Origin: Cyathus striatus | Taxonomy: Eukaryota; Basidiomycota; Agaricomycetes; Agaricales; Nidulariaceae | Length of the DNA stretch: 64,000 nucleotides | NCBI GenBank assembly: GCA_025738555.1 | Contig: JAOVFP010000007.1 | Coordinates: 2,542,001-2,606,000 of the forward strand | Direction of reading: 5' to 3' | Shown: positions 23,546 through 33,956 of the stretch, piece after piece | Numbering within the stretch: the first letter of the stretch is position 1 | How the letters are laid out: each line of letters opens with the position of its first letter | Notes under the pieces: model-generated | Told to the model about the DNA's origin: nothing | Database searches by the model: none | The model's input: only the letters and a program-made list of their open reading frames with translations | Program-made: the position numbers and the translations under genes

Positions 23546-24534
23546 TTAGAAGTGCTAGTTCCATAAATCAGAACCTTATGCCCAGCTTTTTTGACTTAAT
23601 TTATTTTGAATTGTGACAATTCTTTTTATTTTCTTACTCTGATGTATTTATTACATAGATTAGAATTAAATTTCAATTTTGAAGTTCTATCATGTTCAAG
23701 GGCAATGGAAGTGTGTGAAAGTGATGAGAAGCACAGTGACTTTTGACAGTATATCATTTAAAGATGTCATTGAGATAATAATAAATAGAGTTATTACAAT
23801 AATCATCAGCTTTTGATCAACCCAAGATAGTAAACTTGCTACAAGTTAGTTTTGCATATATAGCTTGAAGTTGAAATAAAAAATTTAATTCTGCCAGTAT
23901 TTGCACAGCTTGGCAGAATAAATTCTGCCTACAGCACTACTTGAAAGGTGGCTTGATATTATACTAATACATAATATTTAGTGCTAATGAAGTGTATAAA
24001 TAATATAGAGTTAGGTCTATATAAATCTGAGTGATAACAGTAGAGAAGTTCCCTCCATATGGCCCAATTCAGATTTCCCTCCTTTTTTCTTTCCTGTTAC
24101 ATTCCCCTCCCTCATTCAGGTTCATTTGCATTGCCTTTTCTGTTTCCTCTTCTTCTCTGGTCTGCACTGCACTCACTCTGTTACAAATACATACAACAAC
24201 ATCATGTAAGTGTAGGAACACTAAAATAGGTCAATAGTTAAATCAACAAATAATGGCATTACACAAGAAGTGAGTCTCAATTGTAGAGGCAAGGTATCTA
24301 TGTACAAATCTAACTACTTAAACACTGTTCTACAATACTACATACAGTACAACTAGATAAGTAATGTGGGACATTTACCCTTCATTATTATTACCCTGTC
24401 AAATCATGTGGTGATTGTGATATGTTGGAGAGTACCTCATCCATATCAGTCTCTACTTTGAGTACATCAATGTAATCAACTATTCAGTAGTATATTATGC
24501 TTACAGAGAGCTAAAAATTGTTTGATTGTTTACT
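23546..24534. other. NLR 3' flank, duplicated
   Basis: Matches the 3' flank of gene 1 (15,261-15,735), including tattatactaa and gaagtgtataaataatatag. No gene supported. The 24,031-24,237 frame is a pyrimidine-rich run with no recognisable protein. Confidence 0.55.
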
Positions 24535-24794
24535 GGCATCATTCATGTGAAGATGAACAACTATAATAATAGTATACTTGCTTCATCAAACTGAGTGCTA
24601 TATGTGAATGTTGTACATATAATTAGCTCTTTAACACCAACAGTGTGAATACCACTATTATAATCAGCATTCAAAACAGGATTAAATGATCTTTATCAGC
24701 CAAATCTATGACATCTGTGTACATCCAAAATAGATTTTAAAGATAAAGTTTAATTATATGAGAAGCTGTGTCACCCACTGATATCATATAAAAA
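24535..24794 (+). promoter_or_regulatory. NLR upstream module and TATA box, copy at gene 3
   Basis: Shares gtgaagatgaacaactataa with the other modules and carries the TATA variant catataaaaa at 24,785-24,794, 42 bases before the ATG at 24,836. The coding copy downstream is dead. Confidence 0.55.
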
Positions 24795-24835
24795 CAGCAA
24801 GTTCATTGAGCAGTTTATTTCCTGTCACTATCAGC

Positions 24836-26924
24836 ATGGACTCTGGAGTATTTCAAAATGTGAGCAACTTTGTCCAATATCAATCAATGATGATAGATCA
24901 GGTAGACCATTCCTAAGAGTGTATATCTATACTGTGTTCAAAATATTTAATGTTTTAGGTCAATATAAGTAATAATGAATGATCATCTCCAACACAACAA
25001 GCATCTCCATGTACAAGCCAAATGTTCACAGGGCAAGAACAATATCTTGAAGCTTTGAAGAAACATTTTAAGCCTGAGATTTTATATGATATAGCAAGAA
25101 AATATTTTCTTCTGTATGGAATGGGAGGTATTGGGAAAACTCAAATCTGTTTAAAGTATACAGATGACACAGAAGACTTGTAAGTCACTTTTAATTTTTT
25201 TTAAAAAAAGTTAACTATTTTGTTACTTGTAGCTATAAGTACCTGTTTTGAATTGACACTTCTTCAGATGCCACTGTGATACAGAGTCTTAGGGACATCT
25301 TTAAGACTTATTTTACTTCTCAGACAGTGGAGCTTTCACCAGCTGTTGTTCTCAATTGGATATCTATCCAAAAGTGCAGATAGTTGATGATATTTGATAA
25401 TGCTGATAGTTCTCAAAAAACTGTGGAGAATTTTCTTCCATCTAAAAATAAAGGAAATATCTTGATCACACACAGAAATCAAGAACTGAAAAAGTAACCA
25501 CAGTTGAAAACTCAATGGAAGTTACAGAGATGAGTGAAGATACTTCTATACATCTTCTTTTAAAACTTTGTGAGCTCTCTCAGCAATTTGAGTCATATGA
25601 ATATGTGGCCAAAGAAATAGTTTCAGATCTTTATAGGCTTCCACTTGCAATTGATCATGCAGGTACATACATACTATCTGGAAGTTGTGATATTACTGAG
25701 TTTCAGAGTGTTTACAAGTACAGAGCAAAGTTAATGAACAATAAAGCATTTTGTAGTGCATCAAGGTATGACAAGACAGTGGCTGCTGAGAACTATTGTG
25801 CAGCACTTGCTGAATATCCAAATGAAGCCCATTTTTATTTTATAAGAAATATGAATGAAAAATGGAATAATTTGATATTTAGTGAAGCAATTGCAATGCT
25901 CATATCATATTCATTAATAAAAAACATGTAGGCACAAAATATCATAGCTTACACCCAGTAGTTCAGCATTTATGTCAAGATAGATTATCAATGGTTAAAA
26001 AAACATTATGGATTTTGGATACAAGTGGAATAGTAGCAACTTCAATAAGATTTGAGAATGGAATTGAGGAATATACATATAGCCAAGCAATTGTGGTTCA
26101 GGTTATTAATATTCTATCAAATGAAGATGAATTATGTGGTCATAAAGACTATATGCTTTTATGGAAGTTAGCTTGTGTTTTAACAAAAACTGGCATGCAC
26201 ATGGTAGAAATAAATGTAAAGGAAAGAATACTAAACATAAAAAGGCAAATTATTACTCAAAAGCACCTTCACACCCATGAAAGTATGGCATAACTTGCAC
26301 ATACATATGCAAACCTTGGAAAATTGAAAGAGGCAAAGGAATTACAAGTGCCAGTACTAGAATTCAGAACCAGAGGACTGGGAAGAGAGCATCCTAACAC
26401 TCTTAAGAGTATGGTAAATCATGTATGTACTTATGAAAGGCTTGGTAAATTTAAAGAGGCAGAGGAATTGGAAGTGTCAACCCTAAAAATTAGCATCAGA
26501 GTACTGGGCAAGGAATATTCTAACACTCTTAAAAGTATGGTCATTCTTGCATGGACATATACAAACCTTGGAAAATTGAAAGAGGCAGAGGAATAAAAAG
26601 TTCCAGCCCTGGAAATCAGTAACAGAGTTCTTGGGAAAGAGCATTCTGAAAGCCTTAGAATTATGGCAAATCTTGCACTTACATATGCAAACCTTGGAAA
26701 GCTGAGAGAGTCAGAGGAATTAGAAGTGCTAGCCCTGTAAATCAGTACCAGAGTTTGGGCAAAAGAGCATTCTGAAACCCTTAGAATTATGGCAAATCTT
26801 GCATTTACATATGAAAGCCTTGGAAAATGTAAAGAGGCAAAGGAGTTAGGAGTGTCAGCTCTAGAAATAAGTACAAGAGTTCTAGGAAAGGAGCATTCTG
26901 AAGCCCTTAGAATTATGAGTAATC
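24836..26924 (+). pseudogene. NLR pseudogene 3, 5' part
   Basis: Exon 1 (24836-24901) reads MDSGVFQNVSNFVQYQ but lacks about eight codons present in the other copies. Exon 2 (from 24,959) has an in-frame TGA at 24,980. The P-loop GMGGIGKT is still recognisable near 25,119. Exon 3 has stops replacing tryptophans, a frameshift near 25,490 and loss of about 50 codons between the KTV and AAENY positions. Degenerate TPR units follow from about 26,280 with further stops. The hAT-like element at 26,925 splits the array; the pseudogene resumes at 30,582. NLR identity is certain and function is lost. Confidence 0.9.
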
Positions 26925-27247
26925 CAGTAATTTACACTCCCCCAAGAGGTCTGTACGGATCTGTACGGATCTGCACAGATCCGTACGGAATCCGCATGGA
27001 ATCCGAAAATTCCGTACGGATCCGTGCGGATCCGTACAGACCCATACAGACCTGTATAGATACCATACAGAATTTATATAGTAGCTATTATTATTATTAG
27101 AGGTGATTATTCTATATGGATTCCATACATATTCTGCATGGATTCTGTGTGGATTTATGCATTGCTGCCTTGTCACACATGTCAAGTGTAACCCTAGGTG
27201 AAAAGTGTCACACTATACAAAATCCATGATACACTCAATATATAGTA

Positions 27248-29142
27248 TTGGGGATGCCCAATGCCTATATGTCACATGGCCCACAAATGTCACAGTGCGT
27301 CACACTGCTGTCACAAAACCTGAAGTCGGCCTGTTTTACCTCAATCTTTCATCAAATTGACACAAATTTTTTACCATCATGTAGCTTAGAGCATGTAGAA
27401 TACATATAAATGCACATATAAATTATAAATCAACTATCTAAAGTGCAAAGCATGGAATATATGAAGTTTATGTTTGCACATGTTTGCTTTGGTCATAGGG
27501 CAGCACTAAATTGTATAGAACGAAGCAACCACTGCACAGATCGATACGATATATAGAGAAAATGTGTACTAATGATAAACTAATACAATACTCTGCATTT
27601 ATGTTTTATATTTTCGAACGTACATGTGCAGAAATCATAAAATTTCGAGCAAAGTACACTATTTGCCATGAATATATTAATTTTAATGTAAATACATCCA
27701 ATTGTGCTTCATTATTCTACCTACGAGTTGTATAAATCGATCCTGGAGTATACTGCATGTAGACAAAATGAGGGATGAAAGAAGAAGCATTAAACAATGT
27801 TGTCGAAGCATGTAAATCAATATCTGAGCTCATGTTTGCACATGTTTGCTTTGGTCATAGGGCAGCACTAAATTGTATAGAACGAAGCAACCACTGCACG
27901 GATCGATATGATTAAAAGAGCATTTTTGCACTAATCATCAATGGCTACAATGCTCCACATTTATTTTATTTATTTTCAAACTTACATGTGCAGAAATCAT
28001 AAATTTTCGAGCAAAGTACACTATTTTGGCCATGAATACATCAATTTTAATGTAAATACATCCAATTGTGCTTCAGTATTCTACCTATGAGTTGCATAAA
28101 TTGATCCTGGAGCATTATTGGTGTGTAAATCGAATGTAGGATGGGGGAAGAAGCATTAAACCATGTTGTCAAAGCATGTAACCAATATCTGAGCTCATGT
28201 TTGCGCATGTTTCCTTTGGTCATAGGGTAGCACTAAATTGTATAGAACGAAGCAACCACTGCACGGATCGATATGGTTAATAGAGTGTTTTCACACTACT
28301 AATTAATTACTACAATTCTCTGCATTTATAATTTTTATTTTCAAACTTACATCTGCACAAATCATAAATTTTCGAGCTAAGTACACTGTTTCTGCCATGA
28401 ATATATAGCATTTTAATGTAAATATATATTATTATGGTTCAATAGTCTACTTATATACTGTAGAAATCAATGTCAAAGTATCCTGAGTGTATAGATCGAA
28501 TGAGGTGATGAAAGAAGAAGTGTTAAGCCATGTTGTCGAAGCATGGAATCTATTAAGTTCTTATTTGCGCATGCTTGCTTTGGCCTTAGGGCACCTCACA
28601 GTAAGCCAGATACTAAACTGTATAGAACACAACAACCACTGCACGGATTGATACGATATATAGAGCGTTTTTGCACTACTCATTGATGGCTACAACTCTC
28701 CGCATTTAGATTTTTTATTTACGAACCGGAATATGTAGAAGTAGCGATTTTTCTGGTCGAAATATGCCTTAAGGTGTTAAATTTAAAATTCTAATCGCGG
28801 GCGTATGTTCTCCTCAATGAGTAGTACAATTTTGCTCTATAACACAAGTCGATCCGATAACTGTGTGTTGAGTTCTATTCAAAATAGTTTTCCCCTGCCA
28901 AAATTGCACAGATTATGAAACTATCTGAGTTTTCTGTTGTTATATTTATGTATACTTCGAAACAAAACATTTTATATGTTGGACTAATTTATACAAACAT
29001 AATACAAGTTATTTCATGATGGTAGATTACATGTGGAAGGAGGAATGTCGAAAAATATGTCTGGCTTCAAGTTTCAGGACTGTCACACGGTGTGACTATG
29101 TGTCACGGCGCGGCGCCATAACCGAGGATTGGGCATCCCCAA
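27248..29142. mobile_element. Nested 1.9 kb TIR element with internal tandem repeats
   Basis: Starts ttggggatgcccaat and ends with its reverse complement attgggcatccccaa, flanked by the direct repeat tagta at 27,243-27,247 and 29,143-29,147 (or TA, if the ends are read as TATTGGGG). Further similarity inside the ends includes gtcacac and acctgaagt blocks. It has no transposase. It was inserted into the minisatellite that continues on its right side. Confidence 0.8.
27440..28760. repeat. Four tandem copies of a ~363 bp unit
   Basis: The marker tgtttgcacatgtttgcttt (or variants) begins at 27,471, 27,833, 28,198 and 28,562, spacings of 362, 365 and 364. Each unit also contains aattgtatagaac, a gcaaccactgcac block and a gcatttat block. 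The last copy is the most diverged. No conserved reading frame runs through the units. Confidence 0.88.
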
Positions 29143-30345
29143 TAGTATCATTCTCAATGCATAGTATCACACTTAATGCATAGTGTTATGCTTAATGTAT
29201 AGTGTGACACTCAACACTTAGTGTCACACTTAATGCAGAGTGTGACACTCATCACTTAGTGTTATGCTTAATGCATAGTGTCACACTCAATACTTAGTGT
29301 CATGCTTAATGTATAGTGTTATGTTTAATGTATAGTGTCACACTCAATGCTTAGTGTCACACTTAATGCATAGTGTCATGTTTAATGTATAGTGTGACAC
29401 TCAACACTCAACGCTTAGTGTCACACTCAATGTTTAGTGTCACACTCATCGCTTAGTGTCACGCTTAGTCACACTCAACACCTAGTGTCACGCTTATAGT
29501 GTCACACTTAATGCATAGTGTCACACTCAATGCTTAGTGTCACACTCAACGCTTAGTGTCACGCTTAGTCACACTCAACACCTAGTGTCACGCTTATAGT
29601 GTCACACTTAATGCATAGTGTCACACTCAATGCTTAGTGTCACACTCAATGCTTAGTGTCACACTCAATGCTTAGTGTCACACTCAACGCTTAGTGTCAC
29701 GCTTAGTCACACTCAACACCTAGTGTCACGCTTATAGTGTCACACTTAATGCATAGTGTTACACTCAATGCTTAGTGTCACACTCAACGCTTAGTGTCAC
29801 ACTCAACACTTAGTATCACATTTAGTCACACTCAACACGTAGTGTCACGCTTATAGTGTCACATTTAATGTATAGTGTCACACTCAACGCTTAGTGTCAC
29901 GCTTAGTCACACTCAACACCTAGTGTCATGCTTATAGTATCACATTTAACGTATAGTGTCACACTCAATACCTAGTATCACACTCAACACCTAGTGTCAC
30001 ATCTAATGTATAGTGTCACACTCAACACCTAGTATCACACTCAACACCTAGTGTCACGCTTATAGTGTCACATTTAACGTATAGTGTCACACTCAATACC
30101 TAGTATCACACTCAACACCTAGTGTCACGCTTATAGTGTCACATTTAATGTATAGTGTCACACTCAACACCTAGTATCACACTCAACACCTAGTGTCACG
30201 CTTATAGAGTCACATTTAATGTATAGTGTCACACTCAACACCTAGTGTCACGCTTATAGTGTCACATTTAATGTATAGTGTCACACTCAACATCTAGTAT
30301 TACACTCAACACCTAGTGTCATGCTTAATGCAGAGTGTCACATGC
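29143..30345. repeat. Minisatellite, ~19 bp unit with higher-order structure
   Basis: About sixty degenerate copies of tagtgtcacactcaayrc. A longer block containing cacgcttagtcacactcaac, then cacctagtgtcacgcttata, recurs several times, so copies have been amplified in groups. The array also continues to the left of the nested element (about 27,205-27,247), showing it predates that insertion. Confidence 0.92.
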
Positions 30346-30581
30346 AAGGAAATAAGTATGATAAAATTCTGTACAGATTCTGTACAGAATCTGTACAGAA
30401 TTTTCAGGTCTGTAACACGGAATTCCGAGGAATTCTGCGTAATCCGTACGGAATTTTCGGAATCTGTGCGGAATCTGTACAGACCCAAAAAAACCTCTGC
30501 CAAAATGAAAAAAATCTGTGCAGATTCCACACAGATTCCGCGCGGATCCGTACAGAACACATGGCTAAGTGTAAAGAGCTC

Positions 30582-31345
30582 GAGTAATCTTGGAAATACA
30601 TACAGAAATATTGAAAAATTGAAAAGACTGAATTATTGAAAGTAGTAGTAGTTCCTTAAACCAAAATTTCATTGTAAGATTTCTGGACTCAATTAGATAA
30701 ACCTTCACCTAAAGTGGCGATTAAATTGAATTGTTTCAATAATACTTAGATGCTGTAGTAGGGTAACCAAGTAAATATACAATAGAGAGGTGTAGGTAGA
30801 ACTGTCATTAAGCTGCTCTACATTTATGAGGTCTAGTTATATGGAACTATTGTGCTATCACTGTGGCTATATTGATCTATATAATTCTATGGTGCATTGG
30901 CACAAGTCCATATGGATTAATATAAAGGGAACTTTCCAATAAGAGATATTACTGCTACATGAACTATGTAACTCTATATTGTCATGTTTTTTTTCCTGCT
31001 GTAGGTAAAGAGTATCCTGACACCCTTTCAGATATGGTCAATCTTGCATGTACATATGGGGTTCTTAGAAAATAGAAAGAGACAGAGGAATTAGAAGTTC
31101 AAGCCCTAGAAATCAGAATTAGAGTACTAGTTAAAGAGCATCCTGACACCCTTTCAAGTATGACCAATCTTGCATGTACATATGGAGACCTTAGAAAATG
31201 GAAAGAGGCAGTAATTAGGAGTATTGTCACTAGAAATTAGTATCAGAGTTCTGGGGAAAGAGCACTCTAAAAACCTTATGATTATGGCTAATCTTGCAAA
31301 CACATACAGAAACACTGCAAAAATTAAAAAGGTTGAATAATAGGA
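30582..31345 (+). pseudogene. NLR pseudogene 3, 3' part
   Basis: Resumes the TPR array directly after the hAT-like element and reaches one NLR-type 3' end near 30,640. A second block of decayed TPR units (31,003-31,340) follows after about 360 bp, with several stops, and ends in a second 3' end-like sequence. The doubled tail suggests an unequal exchange. A 70 bp piece at 30,750-30,820 recurs at 37,771-37,850. Confidence 0.75.
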
Positions 31346-32028
31346 AGTGGTAGTTCAATAATCTAAAACTTCATTTTAAATTTTCTTGACTCAATTTATT
31401 TTGATGTGTATGTAATAATGATAAAGATAGGGCCAACAACCAGGCCCAGCACAGCTAACTACTAAATTACTCATATATTTAGAAATAAAAAAGTTGAACA
31501 CAGGAGTAACATTGAAGAATGAGTAAGAGGTAATGAAAAAGTGAAGAGATATGGGACACAATAAAAAGAGCAGGATGTTGAATAATGAAAGGATGATGCC
31601 AGGCATACTAGGTAGCAGTGTAGGTAGATGAAAGTGAGGTGTAGCATGATATTTGTTAACATTTAGGCAGTTGAACAGGATGAAGTCATTGCACATAGAG
31701 TCTGCCAGCCCATCCAGAACCCAAACAGTGAACCATGTTGATCTGTCCACCTATTCACATCAGGAAATTCCCAGTTCACTAAATTAGTCAAGTTAGTTCA
31801 ACTAAGGTGTACCCCTTATCTTATAGTTCCTTATTTAAACCTTAATGTAACATATTTCAGCTTAAGTGTACTAATGTATGCACACACTACTCACTAAGTT
31901 CAGCTTAGCATCACTTAAATATACTTGACACAATGTAAGTAAATGTTAATAAGTCAAAATAAGTTACCACCAATAGCTAATTGTAACTTAGTACTAACTA
32001 ATTGTCATTTATGTCAGTGATTGCAATA
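31346..32028. other. CpG-poor intergenic DNA
   Basis: No gene supported. Continues the CpG-depleted character of the NLR cluster. Confidence 0.5.
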
Positions 32029-32365
32029 GGGGAATTCAAAGTTGGCTATTTTGTAGCGTTGCTACTGGTCGCTACAGACAAATTGCCACAATCTTGCCAA
32101 AAACCATGAGCAGCAATTCAAACGGAGAATTTCACTATGCACATTCACTAAGATTTACTATTTCCTACTTTTTGGAGGTTGTGTAGATATTATTATGTTC
32201 AAACAATATATCTAATAAAATGTATATTTTCGTAAGGTGAAAGGGTGTGGTTCCTGTCAGCACTATCTCAATGTTATAAATTCCGAACTGATTGCCAATT
32301 GTTCTCCTTAGTAACGATACAGAAATCAGTGTAGCATATCATATTATGCCAACTTTGAATTCCCC
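32029..32365. mobile_element. 337 bp TA-flanked MITE
   Basis: Ends are perfect inverted repeats GGGGAATTCAAAGTTGGC, flanked by TA on both sides, as for Tc1/mariner-type MITEs. It contains several CpG sites whereas the host DNA on the left has almost none, so it inserted after the host decayed. No coding capacity. Confidence 0.88.
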
Positions 32366-32990
32366 TATTTATACTGTACCTAAGTTGTACATATTATACT
32401 TATTAGTATGTCTCTACTTTAGTCTATAAGTAGTTATTATAAGTTGCTGCCTTCTACATAATCCTAATGTTTCAAAAAATAAAATGCACTTACAAAGTTA
32501 TAATATTCAAGGGATTATTAATACATATACCTGTATCTTGAAGCTGTAACGCACTGCAACCAAATTGCAAAGTCGGTGCATCCAAGCCGCCAAATGTGAC
32601 AGCTGCTATCAAGGTTAAGCCAAAATGAGCTGCCAGCCAATCAAATCATTGGGAAGCTGATGCAATTATCACGTGATTTATCCACATCATGAACACGTTG
32701 TCACTCGGTGTTCAACTCTTTCGACTCGTTCAACTTCCCCACCTTCCCCTTGCTTCCCCCCTCTCATCCCCCATCGCTTTCTGTCTGCACACATATATTA
32801 CTGTCCTCTTCCCTCAATACTTCTTCTGACCTCCTATGTATTATCTTCTGTTCTGGGTGATAGTAAGAGTTTGGAACTCTGGGTGTATTTGGTTGGTGTT
32901 TTATCAAGCCATGTAAGTCCCCATTCTCTTTACTGATATCCCACTGTTGAAGCTTGAGCTTGAGGTTTGGCTACAGGGACTGTTCAACCA
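32366..32990. other. Intergenic, end of CpG-poor domain
   Basis: CpG becomes frequent again from about 32,550. No gene recognised. Confidence 0.45.
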
Positions 32991-32994
32991 CAAG

Positions 32995-33430
32995 AATGAA
33001 TACTCTCTCATTCTCACTCTCGCATACATACTCTCTGGCCCTCTTGTGCAAACGCTATCACACTGTCTCTCGCTCTCGCACTCTCTTACATGTTCCCTCA
33101 CTCTCTGGCTCTCTCGCACTCTCTTATGTGTTCCCTTGCACTCTCGCTCTGGTGTACCAAGTCACTCTCATACTTGCACTTGCACTTGCTCTCACAAGCA
33201 CCCTCACACCCCCAACCCTGCGCCATCTCGTGTGCTCTTGCGCTCTCTCTCTTGTACCCTCTTGCTCTTGCTCACACACACTCTCTTGCACTCTCTCAAT
33301 TGCACTTCTCACTCATGCTTTCACACACTCTCGCTGTTGCGCTGTCTCTTGCGTTCACACACTCTCTTGCTCTTGCACGGTCTCTTGTGTACTCTTGCTC
33401 TCTCACATATACAGTGTCTCACTGTACCCC
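32995..33430. repeat. Pyrimidine-rich degenerate repeat (CTCTYGCACTCTC-like)
   Basis: Imperfect short repeats of ctctcgcactctc and ctcttgcactctc type run for over 400 bp. The long frames in all three plus phases here (up to 198 codons) are a by-product of this composition, not genes. Confidence 0.85.
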
Positions 33431-33956
33431 TCTGCTGCTTCTACAACCGAATTCTCTCAGAACAGTTCATTTATTTCTTCATTGTCCCTTGTCAGCTATA
33501 TGTAGATAATTGTTACTACTTTTATTGTAGTCATTGTATTTAGCTTAGTGGAAATATAGAGTCATAGGTGTTTATTGGTAATCTATTGTGAGATAAGTCC
33601 ACCTAATTCCAAGCTATTCCCTCTTTATATGCAATTTATATTGTAAGAACCTACCTAATATTTGCTTAATGCTATGACATAAGTGGGATGGTGTGATTAA
33701 ACTATATTAATTCACAATTTAAATCACCTAAGTTCATGCTAATCACTCCTTACTTCAATCTTTTTAGTCAAAATAAGTATGGGACCTCAGCTTATTTGCC
33801 TAAAACAACTAATGATGCTTTTTCTGATTAAATTTACCTTAAACCAAGCTTTTTTCGACCTTAATAGTCTAAATTTGTAATATGGGCATTTCCTGATGGC
33901 CACCTGGTCAATGGATGGCATCAACAAAAAATAAATGAAACAGCATGTACATCTGT

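Larger units (their letters stand above)
26925..30581. mobile_element. hAT-like element (3.66 kb) inserted in NLR pseudogene
   Basis: Flanked by perfect 8 bp duplications gagtaatc at 26,917-26,924 and 30,582-30,589. The ends cagtaatttacact and the reverse complement gagctctttacact form an imperfect TIR. Both subterminal regions (about 26,945-27,060 and 30,358-30,555) are packed with palindromic tacggatccgtacag-type motifs, typical of transposase-binding subterminal repeats. There is no transposase; the interior is a minisatellite plus a nested TIR element. Removing the insertion with one TSD restores the TPR frame (LRIMSNLGNTYRN). Confidence 0.85.

Noticed and set aside
29143..30345. CRISPR-like array
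   Set aside because: Units are contiguous and degenerate with no unique spacers; it is a minisatellite in a eukaryotic genome.
32947..33543. Long overlapping plus-strand frames (up to 198 codons)
   Set aside because: All phases stay open because the DNA is a degenerate CTCT/GCACTC repeat; the translations are Leu/Ser/Cys-rich low complexity.
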